Of a stretch of DNA of 64,000 bases, positions 33,305 to 44,643 are shown one piece after another (positions within the stretch are counted from its first letter, which is position 1; each line of letters starts with the position of its first letter). The DNA is from Phytophthora sp. 'mugwort' (taxonomy: Eukaryota > Oomycota > Peronosporomycetes > Peronosporales > Peronosporaceae), in NCBI GenBank assembly GCA_033558025.1, contig JAUCEF010000018.1:3286001-3350000 (forward strand), given 5' to 3'. The notes beneath the pieces were generated by a model. The model was given only the letters and a program-made list of their open reading frames with translations, was not told the origin of the DNA and did no database searches. A program made the position numbers and the translations under genes.

Positions 33305-36300
33305 ATGACGGTCGAGACGCGGCAGTCGCAGGTGGTGGAGCTCGCGGTGGAGGGAATGATGTGCATGAAGAACTGCGGCAATACGGTGCAGAGCGCGCTG
33401 CGAGGAGTGGACGGCGTCGCCAGCGCTGTCGTCGACTTCGACCGACGCAGCGCGCACGTCGAGTGCATCCCGGGCGCCAGTGTGACGGCCGACGACCTCG
33501 TGGACGCCGTCGAGTGCGTGGGCTTCGGCGCCGCAGTGAAGTCGTCGTCGGGTGAGACGCAAACAAAGAGCGAGTCGCTGACGATTCAACTGCTGGTCGA
33601 AGGTATGATGTGCCAGAAGAATTGCGGCTCCACGGTCGAGAACGCGCTGCGGGGAGTGGACGGCGTGGCCTCGGTGGTCGTCAGCTTTGAGCAGCGTAAG
33701 GCCACGGTGGCCCTGCTGCGACCCGGCAGCACGACGCTGGAGCAACTAGTGGACATGGTTGAGTGCGTGGGCTTCGAGGCCAGTGCGTACGACGCCGCCA
33801 AGGCCGCAGCCATCAAGCTCCAGGAGCAGAAGCAGCAGGAGACGGAGGACGCGGTCGTCGACATGCCCGACGCCGTCGGCCACCCACGCGCCGTGTTCCA
33901 CGTCGAAGGCATGAGCTGCGCCGCATGCGTAAAGGCCATCGAGGACTTCCTGGGGAAGACGGAGGGTGTACTGCATTGCCGCGTGGGACTCATCAGCCAG
34001 AAGGCCGAGGTCTCATTCGACCGCGACCTGATCAAGAACGAGCAGACTGCGCTTCAGAAGCTGATCCAGGACGCCGGCTACAAGGCGACGTTCTCGCACG
34101 TAGTGGAGCCAGGCGACGACGACTCACTGGAGCTCAAGTTTACGGTCACGGGCATGAGTTGCGCCGCGTGTATGGGCAAGATCGAGTCGGCGGTGGGCAA
34201 GCTGCCGGGTGTGACGAAGGTGTTGGTGAATCTGCCGTTAAACAAGACACACGTGCACCTCAAGCAATTGTCCAAGACAGGTCCGCGTGATGTGTTGGAA
34301 TGTATCAACGGTTTGGGCTATTCAGCTGAGGTGGCGATGGAGACGACGGATCAGAAGGCGCTGAGCAAGTCGGAGGTGGACAAGTGGCGCAAACTGTTGA
34401 CCACGGCCATGCTTTTCTCTCTTCCTGCTATGCTCATCCACATGGTGCTCATGTATATCCCGCCGGTGCAGAAGGTGTTGATGACGCCAGTATTCAATGC
34501 CGTAACAGTTAAGCTGCTATTGCTGTTTATGCTGTCGACCCCTGTGCAGTTTGGTGTGGGTCGACGATTCTACGTGGCTGCGTGGAAAGGTCTGCAGCAC
34601 GGCGCCATGGGGATGGATTTCCTGGTTGTGGCGGGCACGACCATGTCGTACACGTACAGTTTTGTATCGTTGATTGGGTCGGCATTACATGAAAAGTACC
34701 AAGGCCACCACTTTTTCGAATCTTCAGCGATGCTGCTGACGTTTGTGACGTTGGGCAAGTACATGGAGTCGATGGCAAAGGGCAAAACAGCAGATGCTCT
34801 ATCGGAACTGGCGAAATTGCAGCCCAAGACGGCGTTGCTTATTGAAAAAGGCAAACGCGATCGTGAGATCCCGATCGAACTCGTGCAGCGTGGCGATCTG
34901 CTTCGCATCCTTCCTGGAGCCAACGTCCCGACAGACGGAGTGGTCAAGTCCGGCTCGAGTTCGACTGATGAGTCGATGCTAACCGGTGAAAGTATGCCAG
35001 TGGTGAAGAAGGAAGGTGATTACGTGTTCGGTTCGACGGTGAACCAGCAGGGCGCGTTGGTGATTGAATCGAGCTGCATCGGTGGCGAGAGCTCGGCTTT
35101 GTCGCAGATCTGCGCTCTGATCGAAGATGCTCAGCTACACAAGGCTCCGATCCAGGCATATGCAGACTGGCTGGCATCAATCTTCGCCCCGTGCGTTTTG
35201 GCCATGTCGGTGATGACGTTCATTGTGTGGATCACTCTTCTTTCTCTCAACCTCATACCATTGGAGTGGAAGGTGCAGCTCGGTGTAGATGTTTTGGCTG
35301 ACCATTCGGATGATGTGTACCTGGCGATCCTGTTTGCTATCTCAGTTGTGGTGATTGCATGTCCGTGTGCTCTGGGTCTTGCTACTCCTACTGCTGTCAT
35401 GGTCGGCTGCGGGGTTGGTGCCAAGAAGGGCGTGCTTATCAAGGGTGGTCGGGCACTCGAGACGGCCCGCTATATCGATACCATCGTGTTTGACAAGACG
35501 GGAACGCTCACGGTCGGACACCCGTCCGTACGTGACGTTGTGGTAGCCGATCGCGCGTACACGCCGCGTGAACTGCTATACTACGGCGCGTCGCTGGAGT
35601 GCGTGAGTGAGCACGTTCTGGGCAAAGCTATCGTCATGACTGCAACGGAGAATGAGAAGCTGGAGCTACAGGACCCGACAGAAGTGCATATTGTTCCTGG
35701 CCGTGGTATCCAAGGTGTGGTGACCGCTAGCGAGGTCACATCTCGAAACACCCCGGCAAACGTGCTGGTGGGCAACTCGGAGTACTGCGAGGAGAAGGGC
35801 ATTGAGATCAGCGAGAAGATGCGTGCTCATATGCATGAGCTGGAGTTGGAAGGCAAAACGGTGGTGGTCGTGTGTGTGGAGAACAAACTGGTGGGTGTGA
35901 TTGCGTTGGCTGACGCACCTCGACCTGAAGCTGCAGCCGTCGTGAAGCACCTGAAGTCTATGGGGCTGGATGTGTGGCTCATCACTGGCGACAACCTCCG
36001 TACGGCTAGTGCAATTGCTCGTCAGATGGGCATTAACCACGTCAAGGCAGTAGCTCTGCCTGGTGAGAAGGCGTCTCAAATCAAGGCTCTCCAGTCGCAG
36101 CTGAATCCACTGACGTTGAAGCCGCGTGTGGTGTGTATGGTTGGCGATGGCATCAACGACGCGCCAGCATTAGCTCAATCGGACATCGGTATGGCCATCG
36201 GTGCCGGTACTCAGATCGCGAAGGCTGAAGCCGACATGGTGCTGGTAAAGAGTGCACTGACGGATGTGGTGGTGGCCCTGGACCTGGCTCGCGTGGTGTT

Positions 36301-36706
36301 CTCTCGCATCAAGTTGAACTTCTTCTTCTCGATCATTTATAACTTCATTGGCATCCCGCTGGCAGCAGGCATGTTCTTCCCGCTCATCCACCGGATGATG
36401 CCGCCTGCGTGTGCTGGCCTTGCGATGGCATTCTCGTCAGTTTCAGTCGTGATCTCGTCGCTATTGCTCAAGAGCTACGAATCACCAGTAATTGGTGAAC
36501 CGGATAACAAGCACTGCTTTAAGGAAGACGCCAAGGTGATTGAGCTTAAGAAAATGGTGCGACAGAAGCTTGGTCCCTCGCACAAGACGTACAAGCCGCT
36601 GACGAGTTCGGAAGAGGTAAAAATGCTTATTTGTATGCTTCACCCATATGCGGGAAAAAATTGTCACTAACTTATTTTCTCGCCGCTAATGTAGTGGAAT
36701 GAGTGA
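33305..36706 (+). CDS. P1B-type copper-transporting ATPase, copy 2
   Basis: The main exon 33305-36616 is followed by a likely 78-bp intron (GAAGAG|GTAAAA ... AATGTAG|TGGAAT) and a tiny last exon 36695-36706, giving 1,107 residues ending LTSSEEWNE. Without the intron the frame ends VKMLICMLHPYAGKNCH at 36670. Motif positions are HMA CX3C x2 and CX2C x2, TGES ~560, CPC ~685, DKTG ~730, SEHV ~768 and GDGIND ~946. It is identical in protein to copy 1 from VVELAVEGMM to SSLLLK. The N-terminus (MTVETRQSQ) and the last ~60 residues differ: this copy has SYESPVIGEPDNKHCF where copy 1 has KYKAPQIFQTKAQKVH. The tails look related but diverged, so the core was probably homogenised. Confidence 0.94.
33331..36473 (+). 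repeat. Right arm of the 3,143-bp inverted repeat
   Basis: Partner of 27163-30305. The spacer between the arms (30306-33330, 3,025 bp) carries the whole exonuclease gene and both ATPase promoters. The arm edges fall inside the coding regions, at codon ~9 and in the codon after the last shared Leu-Lys. Confidence 0.93.
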
Positions 36707-36826
36707 AGTTCTGTTCGTGACATGAATTATTACTTCAATTTAGTGGGCGGGGAGTGCGTAGCGTACACGATAGATTATCGTACAGGTCCAGTTAGTTCCC
36801 AAAAAGTGCTAGCATAAAAATATCCG

Positions 36827-38970
36827 CTAGCCGAAAACTATTGAGTGTCGCCTCTGGTCGTCGCTAGTGTCACAGTCGTCTCCATCATAATTCTCATCTT
36901 CCGACGCTTTGCTGCTAACTCGCTTCACCTTCTGGTTTCGTGATGGACTAGTCGGCTGTTTCTGCTTACGAGTAGATCTCCTGTCATCAGAAGAGAGATC
37001 GGTGTGGTGGCCATTAAGTGTTGAGGTGAGTTTGCATTCTTCGTCGCAGAAATCGGCCAGCAGCTTAAGTCTAGCGGTGGCCCAGCGAGATCAGTCCTTC
37101 CGCTCGCTCTCAAGTTTTTCTGTGGTAAGGTGTGCACAAAAATTGTTAGCTATTCCACGTAATGTTGAATCATACCTTTAAGTACAACATACGTTTCAGC
37201 TCGACGATTTGCTCATTAACGTGCTCTTTTCATCTGTATCGTCCTGTTAAAGCGTCGAAAAGCCATTAGTACAGACTAAAACCGAGGATAATGCTTACAT
37301 TGTGGCCTACCCTCAATGCGATCTGCAACTCCGACATCTCACTCTTCAAATTTCTCTCATTCTGCTGGAACTCTTTGTTCACCTAGTGCAGAATGTCATA
37401 AAAACGTGCGTTCAGCTTCCAAGTGACAGAAATGGCAGGTTTGCATGTCGTACCTCATCCAAATGGAGACGGTTGTCGGCTCCGATGCGTTGCGTGACCG
37501 ATTTCCCTATCTTTACTCAGCAGAGCTTCTTCTCCAGCCTTGAGTTGATCTTTGCGCTTGAATAGTTTGTCTTCCAACAGCAGCATTTGATTGTGCAGCT
37601 CGACTGTCTCCGATCCTTTCAACTGCGCCACTTTCACCTCAATCCGCTGCGTTTTCGCGCTCAGTTCGCAGGCAAGTTGGAGCTGCTCTTCATAGCTGGG
37701 TTGGGTCTGCTGCTGCTGTGCTTCCATTTCGGACAGCACGCGGTCGCACTCTTCAATTATTGTTGCCTGTCTGACGGTGGTGGCACATAATTTCCGCACC
37801 TGCTCTTCCAGTTCACGCACCTCTGTTTCAGGTTTGCAGGTCTTTTTAAGACTTTGCTCGAGTTGTTGCTGCAGAGTCAACAGTGTAAATCGTTACACGA
37901 GCAGTAACTTTTATCTTTTGCTGCCAATGGTGCTCGATCCGTTTACGATCGGCTGGTTGAGCTGCGCACGATTGCTCAAGCTGCCCGATTCGCTGCAACG
38001 TCACTTGTTTGTCTCGCAACAGTTTAGCTTCATCTTGATGGCCGCGCCGAGAGTTATCGATTTCCTTACGTCGACAGTCACGTTCCTGCTCAGCGCAGTT
38101 TAATTTCTTGGTTGCAGTTCGCCGCCCCGGTTTCTTCGCGTTATAGGTTTCTTCCAGTTCACGAGCTCGTTGTTCTAGCAGCTTTACACTCTGTAGATAC
38201 GCTACATTCTCTTGTTCAGCTCCGCGTAAAGTGAAGAGTTCGCGTTGCAAAATCTAGTTCTCTACCTTCTGTTCGGCTAGTTGGCACAAGCTCTTCATTC
38301 GTGAGGCTTAGGCGCCCAACGTGTGTGGACTGAGCTCGCAGACGTCGCACTGAGTGTTGAAACTCACCCAACTCGGTCGATGTTGACAAGCTGCTTGATT
38401 CCTAGTGTGACTTGAGTGAGATACTTGATGTCTCCTGAGTAGCTTTGCAGTACTTCCTTGTATCATGAGAAGAAGCTGCTGGTCTTTGTTGAGTTCATCA
38501 ACGATACTAAAAGATTCGTCGTTATTGCCGCAGCTAGTTCTGACGTCTCCGTCGCTCTCGTTACCACTTGTCATGTCTGTTCTAGCGTCCTCGTGCATGG
38601 TGCTAGGCTCGCGTCTTGAACTGATCCGAGTGCGAGAAACTCCAGTACCGGGGGAAAAGTCGTATGCGATACCTGGTGAGTGCTTGTGCCTGCTTTCTTC
38701 TGCAGAGGCAGTACACTAAACTGTGAGCGTAACTCAAACAGCAACTACTAAAGCACCGACACCAAGCACATACCCTGCCACACTTGATTTTTTGCTGACA
38801 TACAGGAAGAAGAACAGTTTACCTTTGAGCGGCTGGTCGGCAATGCGGTCATCAACGCGTTGGTCTTGATCACAGTGCTCGCTTCGAGTGTTGGAGAGTG
38901 AATTTTCACTGTGCGCACCTTGCTGCGAAACGGAAGACTTGCTAAAGCTGGATGTGTTCGGTGTTCATGT
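36827..38970 (-). pseudogene. Multi-exon coiled-coil protein, decayed
   Basis: Minus-strand exons can be followed. The first is a Ser-rich part near 38950-38830 (KSSVSQQGAHSENSLSNTRS), then GIAYDFSPGTGVSRTRISS and SFSIVDELNKDQQLLLMIQG (38690-38440). A long coiled coil follows (RELFTLRGAEQENVAYLQSV; EVRELEEQVRKL; ELSAKTQRIEVKVAQLKG). Then come NKEFQQNERNLKSEMSELQI (near 37380), HVNEQIVELKRMLYLK (near 37200) and a C-terminal part (TARLKLLADFCDEECKLTST) ending at 36827. Introns between them have GT-AG ends. Breaks are a TAG just before ILQRELF (near 38253), a TGA after KLESERKD (near 37110), and one-base losses near 37495 and 37230. The family is not recognised. I read it as a recent pseudogene. 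Confidence 0.6.
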
Positions 38971-39116
38971 TGTGTGCTTTTTTCTTTTATAGGTTGCAAT
39001 GACTGCAGTTGCGTACAACAGTGCTGCAAAATAAAGAGCCTGAGGAAACTCCATTAGCCCTCAATTTGGAGGTTCTTTTAGCAGTCTGCGCTGACTTCAC
39101 TGCATTACGTTGAAAT

Positions 39117-40691
39117 CTAGATGTCCCAGGAGAGGCTGATAGAACGGTCAATCTCTTCGACCTGTTCCTTTACCGGGAAGCACGTGTGGTTAATCCCCAT
39201 CAAACGCTGCACGACTCTGACGACTTGGCAGCTGTAGCCGAACTCGTTGTCGTACCAGACGTAGAGAATCACCTTGTTGCCATCCACGATGGTGGCCTTG
39301 CCGTCTACGGTGCCAGCGGCACGGCTGCCAATGAAGTCCGTAGATGCAACCTCAGCAGAATTGACAAAGTCAATCTGGTTCTGAAGCGGAGAGTCTAGTG
39401 AAACATTCGACATGAAGGAGTTAATCGACTCTTTCGTGATGCCTTCAGCCTTGGCCGGATCGAGTGACACGTTCAAGATAGCCAGCGAGACGTTCGGCGT
39501 AGGGACACGGATAGCGTTGGCTGTCAGCTTGTCCTTGAGCGAGGGGAGGCACTTGACCACAGCGGCAGCAGCACCCGTCTCAGTGATTACCATGTTAAGC
39601 ACAGCGCTGCGTCCACGACGCTCTTTCATGTGGTAGTTGTCGATCAAGTTCTGGTCGTTCGTGAACGAGTGCACGGTCTCAATGTGGCCTCCCACGATAC
39701 CAAATTTCTTGTCCAGCGCAAACAGCGACGGCGCAATGGCGTTGGTTGTGCACGACGCGGCGGAGTAAATTTTGTCGGTCTTCGAGATCGAGTTATCGTT
39801 CACACCAGCCACAATCGTAGGCACACTGCCCTTGGCAGGTGCAGTCAGTAGAACCTTAGCGACACCAGGGGACTTCAAGTGCAGTCCCAAAACATCCGCA
39901 TCACGCCAGCGTCCCGTGTTGTCAATGACGATAGCGTTGTTGATGCCGTACTTGGTATAGTCGCATTTGTCGGGTCCGTCTGAGTAGATGATCTGGATGA
40001 GGTTGCCGTTGGCTATGATGGCATTGGCCTCCTCGTTGAAGGTGATGCTGCCATGGAACGGACCGTGCACTGAGTCGCGACGCAGCAGACTGGCACGCTT
40101 AATAAGGTCCTCCTTGGTGCCCTTGCGCACCACGATCGCGCGCAGCATGAGCTTGACGCCGGGACCGCTCTTCTCGATGAGAAGGCGAGCGAGTAGGCGA
40201 CCGATGCGACCAAACCCATACAGGATCACGTCACTTGGCGTGAAGGCCGGCGACGAGGTAAGTCGGGCCATCTTGGCGTTCAGCAGCTCGCCGAATGCAC
40301 GCACCTTCTCGTCGCGGGCCTCGGGTGTGACCTGGGCCTGCACATCTAGCACCTCCTTCTCCATGAAGACAAAGGTGCGGCCTAGGTCGATGCGCATGTC
40401 GCGCGCGTTGGGCGCGTACTGCACGAGTGCGATCAGCACTACGAGCGTCTCCGTGGGCTGCATGCGTTTGCCCACGTACTTGCAGACGAAGTTGTGCAGT
40501 TTGATGAGTTCAATGCTGTTCTTGTGCACGAGGCCCTTGCCGAAGAGGACGCTAACCACGTTGTTCTCGCGATAGAGGCGGCCAATGAGCGGCACCATGA
40601 GGTCAGCCGCATTCTCCTGAGTCTTCCACTGCCTAAGCTCCTTCTCGCGTAGAGCGTTGATCTGCTCGCTGCTCAGCTGCGATTCTGACAT
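39117..40691 (-). CDS. Glyceraldehyde-3-phosphate dehydrogenase, long N-terminally extended form
   Basis: A single-exon, 524-residue protein. Residues ~1-155 (MVPLIGRLYRENNVVSVLFG) are an extension absent from ordinary ~335-residue GAPDH but typical of a bacterial-type long GAPDH. The NAD(P) Rossmann motif GFGRIGRLLARLL follows. The catalytic cysteine is in SAASCTTNAIAP, the substrate phosphate region in TVHSFTNDQNLIDN, and the C-terminal motif is WYDNEFGYSCQVVR. It catalyses interconversion of glyceraldehyde-3-phosphate and 1,3-bisphosphoglycerate. Cofactor choice and direction (glycolytic or gluconeogenic) cannot be read by eye. No targeting peptide is obvious. It is divergent from CCDC39. 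Confidence 0.93.
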   Translation of the reverse strand: MSESQLSSEQINALREKELRQWKTQENAADLMVPLIGRLYRENNVVSVLFGKGLVHKNSIELIKLHNFVCKYVGKRMQPTETLVVLIALVQYAPNARDMRIDLGRTFVFMEKEVLDVQAQVTPEARDEKVRAFGELLNAKMARLTSSPAFTPSDVILYGFGRIGRLLARLLIEKSGPGVKLMLRAIVVRKGTKEDLIKRASLLRRDSVHGPFHGSITFNEEANAIIANGNLIQIIYSDGPDKCDYTKYGINNAIVIDNTGRWRDADVLGLHLKSPGVAKVLLTAPAKGSVPTIVAGVNDNSISKTDKIYSAASCTTNAIAPSLFALDKKFGIVGGHIETVHSFTNDQNLIDNYHMKERRGRSAVLNMVITETGAAAAVVKCLPSLKDKLTANAIRVPTPNVSLAILNVSLDPAKAEGITKESINSFMSNVSLDSPLQNQIDFVNSAEVASTDFIGSRAAGTVDGKATIVDGNKVILYVWYDNEFGYSCQVVRVVQRLMGINHTCFPVKEQVEEIDRSISLSWDI

Positions 40692-41268
40692 AATGAAGGC
40701 CGAGCTGAGTCAATGCTGCAGTGGCACTTACGCGGTACAGCGCAGAATGCGGAATGTCTTAAGATCCGGTAGCAGTGAGTTGAACTGACGTAGTGCGCTC
40801 AAATGATGTGGCTATTTTGATGAAATGATTGTGTCATTTGCAGCAAATTGCTTAAATGAATGTGCCATTTGAAGCAATTTTGCTACGCGACCGACGTGGC
40901 AATCAATGTTCTTTGCGGGACGCAGACACTTAATTGGAAAACAATTTGCGTTTTGTCAGCACAACTAGTTTGCTGCGTCCAGGAAAAATTGTGTCGAAGA
41001 GGTAAACTTCAACTACTGACTTTGCATTTTGATCTTTAGCGCTCTCCTCCACCCAGCAAAGCGAGAGTGCAGGCTCGATGTTGAAACGCAAAGTAAAAGT
41101 CTCTTACGTTAAAACTGATTGTCATCGGTAGGAGGATATTGAGCAAACAACACATGAGGTTGGCTATCGTAGCGTAACGGACGCTCCCTGCATTTAGTTT
41201 AGTGGGTTTCGTGATGGCGACGAAACGATCCGCAGTCAGCATATCTCGACACGAGGGCTCAAGGGAGT
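40692..41268. promoter_or_regulatory. Divergent promoter region of GAPDH and CCDC39
   Basis: About 580 bp between two divergent genes. Near 40810-40890 two imperfect direct copies of a TGTCATTTGCAGCAAATTGC-like motif occur (the second is TGCCATTTGAAGCAATTTTG). Read on the minus strand they contain CATT-rich runs that could be part of an oomycete initiator for GAPDH. No gene is seen. Confidence 0.4.
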
Positions 41269-44200
41269 ATGCCTGGGAGCAATGCTGGCGACGATGACGA
41301 AGATGTAACAGCACTCGGTGAGGTGCAAATGGAGTTTGATGCCGCGGCTGCAGACGGCATGGACCTGAAGTCGTCGGTGGTGGACCCTGGTGGCAACAAT
41401 TGGATGGAAGGGAGTGCCCAGCAGGAAGACTTCGGCCATGATGACGGACCACACAGTGACGACTCGGGGCCGGCCCACTACAGCTGGAAGCGTGCCGACG
41501 GACATCAGCGAGGTCAGAGCCTAGAAGAAGTGGACGAGGACGACGAGGCGGACAATAACAGCGAAGTTAGCGGTAAGGTGTATGAGGGAGCAGTTCGGAC
41601 GCTGCCCACGGGTATCGACGATCTCCCGTTGTTTGCGGACGAAAAGAACCGCGAGCTCCATGCGCAGATTCGCGTGAAGGAAGCTCGCTTTGAGGCTGCC
41701 AAGCGTGAGCTCGCGGAAACTTCATCGCGCGTCGAGATCATGACGGAGCATCTGAAAAACGTGCAACAGGAGCTACTACACACGCAAGCTTTACATGGTG
41801 CTAAACTCAAAGAGGTCTCGAGTGAAGAACACATGAGGCAATTGGCGCAACGTGAAATTGGGCGAGTGGCTCAAGAAGCCAAAGCTCTTGACGCAGAGGC
41901 AGCCGAGCTCGAGCGCAAGCTTGCGGGGTTGCAAGGCTCAATATTCAAGGGCAATGAGGCCATGGACGTCTTCAAGCTGCAGATGAACTGGAATCAGGAC
42001 GAAATGGAGCAGTGGGCCGTGGCAGCGCGTCAGAAAGAAGAGGATGCAATGGCATTGGAGCGATATCGGCGAGCCGACGAGGCTCGCATCAAAGAGCTGA
42101 CGCTGGCATTGGAGAAGCTTACTCAGCAGTTGGCTCGAGCCAAGCGCGAAGTGGATGATGAAGGTACCGAGACACAGGCAAAGCAAATTGAACTGGACAA
42201 GACGGCGGAGGAGTTTCGTTCGCTTCATGCTGAGCGCGCTAAGCTTGTTGCACAGTGGCAGATTACCCTTGAGGCCATGCGAGCTCGCGACGAAGAGATT
42301 ACGCAGGCAAGTGAGCAATTCGCGCTGGCGCAACGTGGTCTCCAAAGCAAGCAAGAGCTTCTTGGTGAGCAAAAGCGCCGTCTGAAGCAACAGGAGACGG
42401 CAAATACCGAGGCACAGGGACAACTAGCAGGCAAGGAACGGGCGCAATCCAAGGCGCAGCAAGAGTTACAGCAGACAGGAGCTCGCTTGCAGGCATTCCG
42501 CGACCAGGTGGAGCTGCTGAAAAGCGAACTTTCGAGTGCTGTGGCTGCGCTAAACCAGCAACGCTCAATCAACTCAAACCGCGACGATCGATTAGAGGCG
42601 ATGAAGCAAGAGCTTGAGGCAGCCAGAGCGCGGTTCAAAGGGATCCGGCAGGCACTGGAACGTTGCCGTGACTCGACTATGGACGCAGAGACACTGGCAA
42701 AGCAGGCGGAAGATGATCTGGCGGATATGGAGAGCGAAGTCAAGCGTCTGGATAAGGAGATAGTGGTGCAAAAGGAGCAAATGTTTCGCAAGAGCCAGCA
42801 GTTGTTCGCGCTACGGCAGCAAGAAGCAGGTCTAGTAGCTGAGCTTTCAGGAGCAAAAGCAGCAGCGCAAAATCTGCATTCCAAATTGCGATCGTTAGAC
42901 TCGCAAGCCTTGCGCCAACAGGAGCTCGTGTACAATGGCGAGTTCCAGATCCAGCAAATGGAGCGCAAAGTGGCTCGAGCAAGCGGGGAGCGAAGTGCGG
43001 ATGAGACGAAGGCACTGCAGGCCCAGATTCAGGTGTTGCAGATGGAGTTAGACCGTGTCAAGGCCGAGCAAGTCATGCTGACGACACAGTGTAAGAAGCT
43101 GGAGGAGGAGCGACGAGCTCAGGAACGGTCCCGAAAAGCATTGGTAGCGCAACAGCATGAGGTGGACGCTCAAATCGCAGAGCATGAGCTGCGCAATGAA
43201 AGCTGTGCGCATGCACTCAAGGCAGCACTCAAGAACAAGGAGGAACTGCTGATCCAGCATGACCTGCAAGCGCTCGAGGTACGTCGTCTTCGTGACCTAC
43301 TTCACGCTCGTGCAGATGAGGTCTTGTCTCTCGAGAATCGCGACTTCCAACTTAAGAAGAGTATGGAAGAGCGCAAGCGGGAGATTGCAGCGCACCAAGA
43401 GCTGCAGCGAGCTGCAAGCAAATCCATTGAAGACGAACGCCACCGAGTGTCTGTAGAGCTGGCGGATAGAGAGAACCGCGTGCGCAAACTGCAGGCCAAG
43501 TTCGAGACACTGTGTAAAATGGGTGCCTACGCAGACGACGATGATGATACAGGTGAGGCTGGCAAGGAGAGAAGTCAAGCCTACTTTGTAATCCGAGCAG
43601 CTCAGCGTCGCGAAGAACTGCAGCGTGAGGGTGACGAGCTCGACGACAAGATCCGCATTGCTGAGAAGGATGTTCGCGCCCTGAAGAAGACGTTGGCTCA
43701 CCTGGAAGAGCGCAACTCGGCCTACCGCAAGAGCTTCCACCGTGCCGACCTCGCTGGTGATGACGCACAACGTCTTGCTACTCTGGAGGCACAGGCCAAA
43801 ATGGCGGAAGACACTTTTTTCAAAAAGAAAAAAGAGCTGGCGCGAGTCGAGCTTGATGTGACGAGCGAGGCGCAGAGACTTCATGAAGTGGAGACCCAGC
43901 GCGATTTTGCTCGAGCCAATGCCACGCAGCTCGAAGGCGCGTTGGCACAAGTGGAGCGCGAGGTGCAGACTGAGCGAGCGAAATGGGGCAAGGTCGTGAA
44001 AAAACTCGAGCGTCAGATGCGGGAGCACCGGCAGTTCGCTGTGAGTGCCAGTGGGTACGACGACAGCACTAGCTGGCGTACGAAGGAGCAGGTTATGTTA
44101 GAGGCGCTGGAGCTCAAGGAGATCAGCGCGAGCTTACTCTACACGTTGGGTCAGCTTGCCAACGAGTTCCCGGAGATCGGAGACCCTCTGCAAATGGCTG

Positions 44201-44492
44201 TGCGAGAGGCTGGGATGCACATTCCGGCGGTGCCACCTGGACGAACAGCCGCAGCAAGAGCCAGTGGTGCAGGCTTGCCACGCCCTATGTCGGCGCGCAG
44301 TGACAAAAGGTTGGATGTGCATATTGCAGTTATAGCTCGTTGGCTATGGATTTACTAACGCGGTGGTGTCTCTTGAGCAGCGATCGGTCGGTGCGCAGTG
44401 TCGGCAGCACTGGTTCGCATCGGAGCAGCGGCAGTAATGGCTCTGGAGTGCGTGTAGCTGCCCCCATCAGCAAAGTTCGCCTCGGGTTCTAA
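41269..44492 (+). CDS. CCDC39: Coiled-coil domain-containing protein 39 (axonemal 96-nm ruler)
   Basis: Exons 41269-44309 and 44381-44492 (71-bp intron with a TTTACTAAC branch point) encode about 1,050 residues; the human protein has 941. An acidic N-terminal ~120 residues (DDDEDVTALG, EEVDEDDEADNNSEVSG) precede nearly continuous coiled coil. Family-specific blocks are FKLQMNWNQDEMEQW, LRQQELVYNGEFQIQQMERK, ADEVLSLENRDFQLKKSMEE and IRAAQRREELQREGDELDDK. The C-terminal exon is Ser/Gly-rich (SVRSVGSTGSHRSSGS), as in animal CCDC39. With CCDC40 it forms the ruler that sets the 96-nm axonemal repeat and docks inner dynein arms and the nexin-dynein complex. It is intact and presumably serves zoospore flagella. 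Confidence 0.94.
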
Positions 44493-44643
44493 CAGGATAA
44501 AAGGTCTGAACCACCGGAATATCCTTCATTCGAAGCAATCAAAGAAGAACTTGTTATCACTCAAATATGAATGCTCGCTACGCTAGCTATGTGTGTGCAT
44601 GCATGTGGTTCGTCGAGTGTCTGTGATGGTCCTCACACAGTCT

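Noticed and set aside
33149..36391. Many long frames antisense to the copper ATPase genes
   Set aside because: GC-rich third positions of the real gene keep the antisense frames open. The same set appears over both copies.
42225..44028. Antisense frames of about 245 codons over CCDC39
   Set aside because: Leu/Ser/Cys-rich shadows of an Ala/Glu/Gln-rich coiled coil.
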